From Echinarachnius parma (lineage: Eukaryota > Echinodermata > Echinoidea > Clypeasteroida > Echinarachniidae), in assembly GCA_037951105.1 (NCBI GenBank), contig JBAMJV010003374.1:170001-234000 (forward strand): 64,000 bases of DNA, read 5' to 3'. The position numbers and the translations under genes are program-made. Of the stretch, positions 22,092 through 34,400 are shown one piece after another; position 1 is the stretch's first letter; every line of letters begins with the position of its first letter. The notes beneath the pieces were generated by a model. It saw only the letters and a list, made by a program, of their open reading frames with translations, ran no database searches and was not told the DNA's origin.

Positions 22092-24310
22092 CAGTGTTGG
22101 AGGTCTCGAGGCCGGCCTCGGCCTCGAGGCCGGCCTCGAGGCCGATTTTTCAGTCCTCGGCCTCGGCCTTGGCCTCGTAATGCCGTGACTCGGACTCGTC
22201 CTCGGCCTCGTAGCATGCGGCCTCGATGACTCGGGTCGAGGCCGGTTCGAGGCCGGAAGATTTCATAGAATCTGGTGAATTTAAGATTCAACATCTATTC
22301 ACTATTTTGAAGTATTTTCCAATAATATTTCATACAAAATGTAAATCCTACGATTGATAATTAACCCTCCCAGTACAGTCAAGGGCTGATTCAATCTCTT
22401 GCGTGCTTACAGAGTCAGGTCATGAGACTTTTTTTTTGTCCAATCAACCCTTTTTTGTTTTGTTTCTACGTATTTGTTTTCTGAGTCGCGTGAATCGGCC
22501 CGGAAGCGCGTATCAATATAAATGTGTGTGATGAGAACGTGTATGCAGTGTGCGCTACGTGCGATGCGCTAAGTCACATGTGTCACAGTGTTGCTATCGT
22601 CATGCAGTATTTTCAGTATGATTTTCGTGTGATTTGAAGATTTGTGATTTTGGAAGTTCTCTGAACCAAAAACGATCGTTTCAACGGAGGGCGAGGAGTA
22701 ATTTATCAACCCAGAATCGGCATTTATCGAGATTTTGTTGGTAACTGATTATTATTATATTGATAACGAACGTGAACACCAATCATACACGGACAAAGAA
22801 ATAAAATTGAATGATATTGTACTATATTTTCGGGAGATTCTTATAGTTATACAGCTAGCTACGCATTAAGCTAAGATGGAGCCAGGCCGACCGGCCAGGC
22901 GCTTGATGCAGGGGATTCCCGGTGAGTGTAGATCGGAGCTTGAAGTAACACCAAAATGATTGTTATCATTTTGTGCTTTTCTCAGTAAATTCCATAAGAG
23001 CACAATAAAAAAATAACAAATAATTGACTGGGAGTGTGATTACTGATAAATATTTTTCTGTCTGCAGACTACTCTGATCATTCACAATTATTTGTTTATT
23101 CCCACTCAAACTTCGAGTTTGAGTTCGAAGCCGTGGTCGTGGAAGATATTTTTTTGGTGACAAATGGAATGCCGGTGTCTTTGCCTTTCGTACCATAGCA
23201 ATTATTGCATGTGGTTGTCCTGTTTTTATCGCTTGAAAATTACAATGAATGAAAGAACTTTTAAATTTAGATAACCCAAAATAAATTAAATGCAAACATA
23301 AGCGTCTACTCTTGGGAGCAGTTTGGAAGTTGCTGGAGAAGTTTCACAGAATTGAAGCCGGCGAAGTCATTGAAATAAAAATCATATAATTATATACTGT
23401 GGACGTAGACTGAATCGCTGGTAGAATTATACATTATTCTGGTCTTCTGGAGCATCAGTTGACGGTTATGAAGTATAATTATAATAATTATGAATTTTTA
23501 CTAAAAAGATTAACATTTCCTAAAATAAAAATAATGATGTTCACTTTGAATAATGCAGAATTTAGGCGGAAAATATGGTTGTTTGTGTCGGAATGAGGGC
23601 GCCCTTCGATCACAATGAGGGCGCTCTACATGAAACTAATTTGAAAATGCACGATTATAATATACGTTCTTAATTATATAAACAATACATGATATATCGT
23701 ACAGAAAATTGTATAAAACTAACCCTAGACAGTCCAAGGCAGAATAAATATGTTGCACCATCATATTTTTGCAATATTTCGTACATGACAGTGATGCACA
23801 TTTGTTGTGATAAATATGCCATAAAACATCATATAAAGACAAACTTTTTTTCCAGATAGACATGCTACAATCTGTATGTAAAAATGTATTATGTTTTGTT
23901 ACCCATTATATGATAAAATGCTGTGGTCAGGTGCAGATGTTTTTGAAATTTGTATTGCATGGCCTAGAGAGGGCGCCCTACTCAACAATGAGGGCACTAT
24001 TTCTATTTTTAAAAAGAGCGAAAACGCAAGAGTAATTGATGTCGTAATTGTTGATTTGATTCAATTGTTGATTGGGTGATTGTGTTTGATTGATTGTATG
24101 ATTTTAAAAGGTTTAAAATAAACAAAAAATTAAAATATGACATTATTATTTTAATTTGGTGACTCGGACTCGGACTCGGACTCGGACCATGGTGACTCGG
24201 ACTCGGACTCGGACTCGGACCATGGTGACTCGGACTCGGACTCGGACTCGGACCACGGTGACTCGGACTCGGACTCGGACTCGGACCATGGTGACTCGAC
24301 TACAACACTG
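22092..24310. mobile_element. hAT-type DNA transposon, non-autonomous, with 8-bp TSD
   Basis: The element begins CAGTGTTGGAG (22092) and ends CTACAACACTG (24310), an inverted repeat of about 11 bp with one mismatch and the CAGTGTTG form common in hAT elements. It is flanked by a perfect 8-bp target duplication CTAACTAA (22084-22091 and 24311-24318), diagnostic of hAT-type insertion. Subterminal arrays are striking: palindromic GGCCTCGAGGCCGG text at 22100-22255 on the left and (GACTCG)n in four 33-bp blocks at 24160-24295 on the right, both built on CTCG/CGAG. No transposase frame was recognised in the 2.2 kb. Confidence 0.92.
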
Positions 24311-24318
24311 CTAACTAA

Positions 24319-24694
24319 CATTAGCTATTGCCACAGCCATGCTTTCACATGCCGTAATTCTAACAGATCATTCCTGAGGTGTCTATGACTAATGTAATTT
24401 ACTAAGTATTCCGTTTATTGATATTATGAATATTGTGACGTAGTACGTTTCGTTTTGTAAAAGATCAGAGCAATAATGTTGCAAAAGGCGCTGAAAGTTA
24501 ATACACACACAAATACGTTGCTATACATGTGCTTCTTAATTATAAACAGCCTTTCGTGAACTAAACATATTGCAATCTGGACGTTAGCTTTATTTTGTTA
24601 AAACTTAATTCGTCACTATCTGTCACCATGGTAATCCTGAATGTATCTACTTATCACATGAAATTGTTGTAATTCTTTTTTTTTTGGGGGGGGG
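24319..24694. other. Intron sequence with G run
   Basis: Flank of the hAT element; ends at a G homopolymer at about 24686-24702. Nothing else recognised. Confidence 0.5.
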
Positions 24695-25469
24695 GGGGGG
24701 GGAGCGTGGGATATAAACAAAAATAAACTGTCCACAGGATATATTCATTTTTTGTTCTTATCTGAAAGAAATGTGATGCTAAAAAGAAGAAAAATACACA
24801 TAGGCCTACTGGAAAATAAGTTTCTGACCAGCCAGCATTTTCCCGCAATAATTTGTTTTTACTTCATATCTTTTTATAAATAGGGCATCAGAAAAACTCG
24901 CTTAGGACAAGTGTTATAGGGTTGCAATTTAATAAAGTATTTAAAAACAATGTAGCGCAATGTATTCCCTATTGCACTTTAATGTTAACATGCAGATCAG
25001 ATGGAACTAGGCATAATTTAGATCCTGAACAGTATAAGATTCAACATAAACGTCTTTCATTCATTCAATGAAAAGTAAGTTTGCATAATCATGCAAAAAA
25101 ATATATCAAGTTTTCTATACAAATCAGACAGTTATAGAAAAAACTCATAATTTTCGGAATTATATAGGATTTTTTATGTTTTTTACTATTTGTGTTAAAT
25201 AGAGCCCTCATATGATGACATTTTGAAATGATACTAGTTGTAAACTAAAGAGCCCCCCTAGCTTTACATATGTGCCAAATATGAGAGTAATTGGCCCTTA
25301 AAATAAAGAAATTAAAGAGGAAATAATATGTACCCACTTGTGACTTAGATTACATGGCCATTATATGCCTCAAAATTTCATATGCCACATGGTGATTACG
25401 TAATACAAAATGTCCCTTCTGTCGATTATACTCAAAGAATAATCACGTTTTATATTTAAACACACTCTC
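24695..25469 (-). repeat. Old interspersed repeat, copy 2, abutting the mucin array
   Basis: The reverse complement of this segment matches 18535-19268 over its length. Homology reaches GAGAGTGTGTTTAAAT at 25469-25454, immediately after the last ACTCCT of the 42-bp array. In copy 1 the equivalent is GAGCGTGTATTCAAAT. So the final residues of the giant ORF (ESVFKYKT), its TGA stop, and the alternative phase-1 splice donor all lie inside this repeat rather than in array-derived sequence. Confidence 0.8.
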
Positions 25470-28400
25470 AGGAGTTCCAGATGGGGTAGGCGTACCCATA
25501 GTAGTTGTGCCAGGAGTTCCAGATGGGGTAGGCGTACCAATAGTTGTTGTGCCAGGAGTTCCAGATGGGGCAGGCGTACCCATAGTTGTTGAGCCAGGAG
25601 TTCCAGATGGGGCAGGCATATCCATAGTCGTTGTTCCAGGAATTCCAGATGGGGTAGGCGTACCCATAGTTGCTGTGCCAGGAGTTCCAGATGGGGTAGG
25701 CGTACCCATAGTTATTGTGCCAGGAGTTCCAGATGCGGTAGGCGTACCCATAGTTATTGTGTTAGGAGTTCCAGATGGGGTAGGCGTACCCATAGTTCCT
25801 GTGCCAGGAGTTCCAGATGGGGTAGGCGTACTCGTAATTGTTGTGCCAGGATTTCCTGATGGGGTAGGCGTACCCATAGTTGTTGTGCCAGGAGTTCCAG
25901 ATGGGGTAGGCGTACCCATAGTTGTTGTGCCAGGAGTTCCAGATGGGGTAGGCGTACCCATATTTATTGTGTTAGGAGTTCCAGATGGGGTAGGCATACC
26001 CATAGTTGCTGTGCCAGGAGTTCCAGATGGGGTAGGCATACTCATAGTTGCTGTGCCAGGAGTTCCAGATGGGGTAGGCGTACCCATAGTTATTGTGCCA
26101 GGAGTTCCAGATGCGGTAGGCGTACCCATAGTTATTGTGTTAGGAGTTCCAGATGGGGTAGGCGTACCCATAGTTGCTGTGCCAGGAGTTCCAGATGGGG
26201 TAGGCGTACTCGTAATTGTTGTGCCAGGATTTCCTGATGGGGTAGGCGTACCCATAGTTGTTGTGCCAGGAGTTCCAGATGGGGTAGGCGTACCCATAGT
26301 TGTTGTGCCAGGAGTTCCAGATGGGGTAGGCGTACCCATATTTATTGTGTTAGGAGTTCCAGATGGGGTAGGCATACCCATAGTTGCTGTGCCGGGAGTT
26401 CCAGATGGGGTAGGCGTACTCGTAATTGTTGTGCCAGGAGTTCCAGATGGGGTAGGCGTACCCATAGTTGTTGGGCCAGGAGTTCCAGATGGGGTAGGCG
26501 TACCCATATCTGCTGTGCCAGGAGTTCCTGATGGGGTAGGCATACCCATGGTTGTTGTGCCAGGAGTTCCAGATGGGGTAGGCGTACCCATAGTTGCTGT
26601 GCCAGGAGTTCCAGATGGGGTAGGCATACCCATAGTTGCTGTGCCAGGAGTTCCAGATGGGGTAGGCATACTCATAGTTGCTGTGCCAGGAGTTGCAGAT
26701 AGGGTAGGCGTACCCATAGTTGCTGTGCCAGGAGTTCCAGATGGGGTAGGCGTATCCATAGTTGCTGTGCCAGGAGTTCCAGATGGCGTCGGCGTACCCA
26801 TAGTTGCTGTACCAGGAGTTCCAGATGGGGTAGGCATACTCATAGTTGCTGTGCCAGGAGTTGCAGATAGGGTAGGCATACCCATAGTTGCTGTGCCAGG
26901 AGTTCCAGATGGGGTAGGCATACTCATAGTTGCTGTGCCAGGAGTTCCAGATAGGGTAGGCGTACCCATAGTTGCTGTGCCAGGAGTTCCAGATGGGGTA
27001 GGCGTATCCATAGTTGCTGTGCCAGGAGTTCCAGATGGCGTCGGCGTACCCATAGTTGCTGTACCAGGAGTTCCAGATGGGGTAGGCGTACTCGTAATTG
27101 TTGTGCCAGGAGTTCCAGATGGGGTAGGCGTACCCATAGTTGTTATGCCAGGAGTTCCAGATGGGGTAGGCGTACCCATATCTTCTGTGCCAGGAGTTCC
27201 TGATGGGGTAGGCATACCCATGGTTGTTGTGCCAGGAGTTCCAGATGGGGTAGGCGTACCCATAGTTGCTGTGCCAGGAGTTCCAGATGGGGTAGGCATA
27301 CTCATAGTTGCTGTGCCAGGAGTTCCAGATGGGGTAGGCATTCTCATAGTTGCTGTGCCAGGAGTTCCAGATGGGGTAGGCGTATCCATAGTTGCTGTGC
27401 CAGGAGTTCCAGATGGCGTCGGCGTACCCATAGTTGCTGTAACAGGAGTTCCAGATGGGGTAGGCGTACCCATAGTTATTGTGTTAGGAGTTCCAGATGG
27501 GGTAGGCGTATCCATAGTTGCTGTGCCAGGAGTTCCAGATGGCGTCGGCGTACCCATAGTTGCTGTACCAGGAGTTCCAGATGGGGTAGGCGTATTCGTA
27601 ATTGTTGTGCCAGGAGTTCCAGATGGGGTAGGCGTACCCATAGTTGTTGTGCCAGGAGTTCCAGATGGGGTAGGCGTACCCATATCTGCTGTGCCAGGAG
27701 ATCCTGATGGGGTAGGCATACCCATGGTTGTTGTGCCAGGAGTTCCAGATGGGGTAGGCGTACCCATAGTTGCTGTGCCAGGAGTTCCAGATGGGGTAGG
27801 CATACCCATAGTTGCTGTGCCAGGAGTTCCAGATGGGGTAGGCATGCTCATAGTTGCTGTGCCAGGAGTTCCAGATGGGGTAGGCGTATCCATAGTTGCT
27901 GTGCCAGGAGTTCCAGATGGGGTAGGCGTACCCATAGTTGCTGTGCCAGGAGTTCCAGATGGGGTAGGCATACCCATAGTTGCTGTGCCAGGAGTTCCAG
28001 ATGGGGTAGGCGTACCCATAGTTGTTGGGCCAGGAGTTCCAGATGGGGTAGGCGTACCTATATCTGCTGTGCCAGGAGTTCCTGATGGGGTAGGCATACC
28101 CATGGTTGTTGTGTTAGGAGTTCCAGATGGGGTAGGCGTACCCATAGTTGCTGTGCCAGGAGTTCCAGATGGGGTAGGCGTACCCATAGTTATTGTGTTA
28201 GGAGTTCCAGATGGGGTAGGCGTACCCATAGTTGCTGTGCCAGGAGTTCCAGATGGGGTAGGCGTACCCATAGTAGTTGTGCCAGGAGTTCCAGATGGGG
28301 TAGGCGTACCAATAGTTGTTGTGCCAGGAGTTCCAGATGGGGCAGGCGTACCCATAGTTGTTGAGCCAGGAGTTCCAGATGGGGCAGGCGTATCCATAGT

Positions 28401-31400
28401 CGTTGTTCCAGGAATTCCAGATGGGGTAGGCGTACCCATAGTTGCTGTGCCAGGAGTTCCAGATGGGGTAGGCGTACCCATAGTTATTGTGCCAGGAGTT
28501 CCAGATGCGGTAGGCGTACCCATAGTTATTGTGTTAGGAGTTCCAGATGGGGTAGGCGTACCCATAGTTGCTGTGCCAGGAGTTCCAGATGGGGTAGGCG
28601 TACTCGTAATTGTTGTGCCAGGATTTCCAGATGGGGTAGGCGTACCCATAGTTGTTGTGCCAGGAGTTCCAGATGGGGTAGGCGTACCCATAGTTGTGCC
28701 AGGAGTTCCAGATGGGGTAGGCGTACCCATATTTATTGTGTTAGGAGTTCCAGATGGGGTAGGCATACCCATAGTTGCTGTGCCGGGAGTTCCAGATGGG
28801 GTAGGCGTACTCGTAATTGTTGTGCCAGGAGTTCCAGATGGGGTAGGCGTACCCATAGTTGTTGGGCCAGGAGTTCCAGATGGGGTAGGCGTACCCATAT
28901 CTGCTGTGCCAGGAGTTCCTGATGGGGTAGGCATACCCATGGTTGTTGTGCCAGGAGTTCCAGATGGGGTAGGCGTACCCATAGTTGCTGTGCCAGGAGT
29001 TCCAGATGGGGTAGGCATACCCATAGTTGCTGTGCCAGGAGTTCCAGATGGGGTAGGCATACTCATAGTTGCTGTGCCAGGAGTTCCAGATAGGGTAGGC
29101 GTACCCATAGTTGCTGTGCCAGGAGTTCCAGATGGGGTAGGCGTATCCATAGTTGCTGTGCCAGGAGTTCCAGATGGCGTCGGCGTACCCATAGTTGCTG
29201 TACCAGGAGTTCCAGATGGGGTAGGCGTACTCGTAATTGTTGTGCCAGGAGTTCCAGATGGGGTAGGCGTACCCATAGTTGTTGTGCCAGGAGTTCCAGA
29301 TGGGGTAGGCGTACCCATATCTGCTGTGCCAGGAGTTCCTGATGGGGTAGGCATACCCATGGTTGTTGTGCCAGGAGTTCCAGATGGGGTAGGCGTACCC
29401 ATAGTTGCTGTGCCAGGAGTTCCAGATGGGGTAGGCATACCCATAGTTGCTGTGCCAGGAGTTCCAGATGGGGTAGGCATACTCATAGTTGCTGTGCCAG
29501 GAGTTCCAGATAGGGTAGGCGTACCCATAGTTGCTGTGCCAGGAGTTCCAGATGGGGTAGGCGTATCCATAGTTGCTGTGCCAGGAGTTCCAGATGGCGT
29601 CGGCGTGCCCATAGTTGCTGTACCAGGAGTTCCAGATGGGGTAGGCGTACTCGTAATTGTTGTGCCAGGAGTTCCAGATGGGGTAGGCGTACCCATAGTT
29701 GTTGTGCCAGGAGTTCCAGATGGGGTAGGCGTACCCATATCTGCTGTGCCAGGAGTTCCTGATGGGGTAGGCATACCCATGGTTGTTGTGCCAGGAGTTC
29801 CAGATGGGGTAGGCGTACCCATAGTTGCTGTGCCAGGAGTTCCAGATGGGGTAGGCATACCCATAGTTGCTGTGCCAGGAGTTCCAGATTGGGTAGGCAT
29901 ACTCATAGTTGATGTGCCAGGAGTTCCAGATGGGGTAGGCGTATCCATAGTTGCTGTGCCAGGAGTTCCAGATGGCGTCGGCGTACCCATAGTTGCTGTA
30001 CCAGGAGTTCCAGATGGGGTAGGCGTACCCATAGTTATTGTGTTAGGAGTTCCAGATGGGGTAGGCGTATCCATAGTTGCTGTGCCAGGAGTTCCAGATG
30101 GGGTAGGCATACTCATAGTTGCTGTGCCAGGAGTTGCAGATAGGGTAGGCGTACCCATAGTTGCTGTGCCAGGAGTTCCAGATGGGGTAGGCGTATCCAT
30201 AGTTGCTGTGCCAGGAGTTCCAGATGGCGTCGGCGTACCCATAGTTGCTGTACCAGGAGTTCCAGATGGGGTAGGCATACTCATAGTTGCTGTGCCAGGA
30301 GTTGCAGATAGGGTAGGCATACCCATAGTTGCTGTGCCAGGAGTTCCAGATGGGGTAGGCATACTCATAGTTGCTGTGCCAGGAGTTCCAGATAGGGTAG
30401 GCGTACCCATAGTTGCTGTGCCAGGAGTTCCAGATGGGGTAGGCGTATCCATAGTTGCTGTGCCAGGAGTTCCAGATGGCGTCGGCGTACCCATAGTTGC
30501 TGTACCAGGAGTTCCAGATGGGGTAGGCGTACTCGTAATTGTTGTGCCAGGAGTTCCAGATGGGGTAGGCGTACCCATAGTTGTTATGCCAGGAGTTCCA
30601 GATGGGGTAGGCGTACCCATATCTTCTGTGCCAGGAGTTCCTGATGGGGTAGGCATACCCATGGTTGTTGTGCCAGGAGTTCCAGATGGGGTAGGCGTAC
30701 CCATAGTTGCTGTGCCAGGAGTTCCAGATGGGGTAGGCATACTCATAGTTGCTGTGCCAGGAGTTCCAGATGGGGTAGGCATTCTCATAGTTGCTGTGCC
30801 AGGAGTTCCAGATGGGGTAGGCGTATCCATAGTTGCTGTGCCAGGAGTTCCAGATGGCGTCGGCGTACCCATAGTTGCTGTAACAGGAGTTCCAGATGGG
30901 GTAGGCGTACCCATAGTTATTGTGTTAGGAGTTCCAGATGGGGTAGGCGTATCCATAGTTGCTGTGCCAGGAGTTCCAGATGGCGTCGGCGTACCCATAG
31001 TTGCTGTACCAGGAGTTCCAGATGGGGTAGGCGTATTCGTAATTGTTGTGCCAGGAGTTCCAGATGGGGTAGGCGTACCCATAGTTGTTGTGCCAGGAGT
31101 TCCAGATGGGGTAGGCGTACCCATATCTGCTGTGCCAGGAGATCCTGATGGGGTAGGCATACCCATGGTTGTTGTGCCAGGAGTTCCAGATGGGGTAGGC
31201 GTACCCATAGTTGCTGTGCCAGGAGTTCCAGATGGGGTAGGCATACCCATAGTTGCTGTGCCAGGAGTTCCAGATGGGGTAGGCATGCTCATAGTTGCTG
31301 TGCCAGGAGTTCCAGATGGGGTAGGCGTATCCATAGTTGCTGTGCCAGGAGTTCCAGATGGGGTAGGCGTACCCATAGTTGCTGTGCCAGGAGTTCCAGA

Positions 31401-34400
31401 TGGGGTAGGCATACCCATAGTTGCTGTGCCAGGAGTTCCAGATGGGGTAGGCGTACCCATAGTTGTTGGGCCAGGAGTTCCAGATGGGGTAGGCGTACCC
31501 ATATCTGCTGTGCCAGGAGTTCCTGATGGGGTAGGCATACCCATGGTTGTTGTGTTAGGAGTTCCAGATGGGGTAGGCGTACCCATAGTTGCTGTGCCAG
31601 GAGTTCCAGATGGGGTAGGCGTACCCATAGTTATTGTGTTAGGAGTTCCAGATGGGGTAGGCGTACCCATAGTTGCTGTGCCAGGAGTTCCAGATGGGGT
31701 AGGCGTACCCATAGTAGTTGTGCCAGGAGTTCCAGATGGGGTAGGCGTACCAATAGTTGTTGTGCCAGGAGTTCCAGATGGGGCAGGCGTACCCATAGTT
31801 GTTGAGCCAGGAGTTCCAGATGGGGCAGGCGTATCCATAGTCGTTGTTCCAGGAATTCCAGATGGGGTAGGCGTACCCATAGTTGCTGTGCCAGGAGTTC
31901 CAGATGGGGTAGGCGTACCCATAGTTATTGTGCCAGGAGTTCCAGATGCGGTAGGCGTACCCATAGTTATTGTGTTAGGAGTTCCAGATGGGGTAGGCGT
32001 ACCCATAGTTGCTGTGCCAGGAGTTCCAGATGGGGTAGGCGTACTCGTAATTGTTGTGCCAGGATTTCCAGATGGGGTAGGCGTACCCATAGTTGTTGTG
32101 CCAGGAGTTCCAGATGGGGTAGGCGTACCCATAGTTGTGCCAGGAGTTCCAGATGGGGTAGGCGTACCCATATTTATTGTGTTAGGAGTTCCAGATGGGG
32201 TAGGCATACCCATAGTTGCTGTGCCGGGAGTTCCAGATGGGGTAGGCGTACTCGTAATTGTTGTGCCAGGAGTTCCAGATGGGGTAGGCGTACCCATAGT
32301 TGTTGGGCCAGGAGTTCCAGATGGGGTAGGCGTACCCATATCTGCTGTGCCAGGAGTTCCTGATGGGGTAGGCATACCCATGGTTGTTGTGCCAGGAGTT
32401 CCAGATGGGGTAGGCGTACCCATAGTTGCTGTGCCAGGAGTTCCAGATGGGGTAGGCATACCCATAGTTGCTGTGCCAGGAGTTCCAGATGGGGTAGGCA
32501 TACTCATAGTTGCTGTGCCAGGAGTTCCAGATAGGGTAGGCGTACCCATAGTTGCTGTGCCAGGAGTTCCAGATGGGGTAGGCGTATCCATAGTTGCTGT
32601 GCCAGGAGTTCCAGATGGCGTCGGCGTACCCATAGTTGCTGTACCAGGAGTTCCAGATGGGGTAGGCGTACTCGTAATTGTTGTGCCAGGAGTTCCAGAT
32701 GGGGTAGGCGTACCCATAGTTGTTGTGCCAGGAGTTCCAGATGGGGTAGGCGTACCCATATCTGCTGTGCCAGGAGTTCCTGATGGGGTAGGCATACCCA
32801 TGGTTGTTGTGCCAGGAGTTCCAGATGGGGTAGGCGTACCCATAGTTGCTGTGCCAGGAGTTCCAGATGGGGTAGGCATACCCATAGTTGCTGTGCCAGG
32901 AGTTCCAGATGGGGTAGGCATACTCATAGTTGCTGTGCCAGGAGTTCCAGATAGGGTAGGCGTACCCATAGTTGCTGTGCCAGGAGTTCCAGATGGGGTA
33001 GGCGTATCCATAGTTGCTGTGCCAGGAGTTCCAGATGGCGTCGGCGTGCCCATAGTTGCTGTACCAGGAGTTCCAGATGGGGTAGGCGTACTCGTAATTG
33101 TTGTGCCAGGAGTTCCAGATGGGGTAGGCGTACCCATAGTTGTTGTGCCAGGAGTTCCAGATGGGGTAGGCGTACCCATATCTGCTGTGCCAGGAGTTCC
33201 TGATGGGGTAGGCATACCCATGGTTGTTGTGCCAGGAGTTCCAGATGGGGTAGGCGTACCCATAGTTGCTGTGCCAGGAGTTCCAGATGGGGTAGGCATA
33301 CCCATAGTTGCTGTGCCAGGAGTTCCAGATTGGGTAGGCATACTCATAGTTGATGTGCCAGGAGTTCCAGATGGGGTAGGCGTATCCATAGTTGCTGTGC
33401 CAGGAGTTCCAGATGGCGTCGGCGTACCCATAGTTGCTGTACCAGGAGTTCCAGATGGGGTAGGCGTACCCATAGTTATTGTGTTAGGAGTTCCAGATGG
33501 GGTAGGCGTATCCATAGTTGCTGTGCCAGGAGTTCCAGATGGCGTCGGCGTACCCATAGTTGCTGTACCAGGAGTTCCAGATGGGGTAGGCGTACTCGTA
33601 ATTGTTGTGCCAGGAGTTCCAGATGGTGTAGGCGTACCCATAGTTGTTGTGCCAGGAGTTCCAGATGGGGTAGCCGTACCCATATCTGCTGTGCCAGGAG
33701 TTCCTGATGGGGTAGGCATACCCATGGTTGTTGTGCCAGGAGTTCCAGATGGGGTAGGCGTACCCATAGTTGCTGTGCCAGGAGTTCCAGATGGGGTAGG
33801 CATACCCATAGTTGCTGTGCCAGGAGTTCCAGATGGGGTAGGCATACTCATAGTTGCTGTGCCAGGAGTTCCAGATGGGGTAGGCGTATCCATAGTTGCT
33901 GTGCCAGGAGTTCCAGATGGGGTAGGCGTACCCATAGTTATTGTGTTAGGAGTTCCAGATGGGGTAGGCGTACCCATAGTTGCTGTGCCAGGAGTTCCAG
34001 ATGGTGTAGGCGTACCCATAGTTATTGTGTTAGGAGTTCCAGATGGGGTAGGCGTACCCATAGTTGCTGTGCCAGGAGTTCCAGATGGGGTAGGCGTACC
34101 CATAGTTGCTGTGCCAGGAGATCCAGATGGGGTAGGCGTACCCATATCTGCTGTACCAGGAGTTCCAGATGGGGTAGGCGTACCCATAGTTATTGTGTTA
34201 GGAGTTCCAGATGGGGTAGGCGTACCCATAGTTGCTGTGCCAGGAGTTCCAGATGGGGTAGGCGTACCCATAGTTATTGTGTTAGGAGTTCCAGATGGGG
34301 TAGGCGTACCCATAGTTGCTGTGCCAGGAGTTCCAGATGGGGTAGGCGTACCCATAGTAGTTGTGCCAGGAGTTCCAGATGGGGTAGGCGTACCAATAGT

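Noticed and set aside
24160..24295. Regular repeats here as a CRISPR array
   Set aside because: No unique spacers, the genome is animal, and the repeats are the subterminal array of a hAT-type element.
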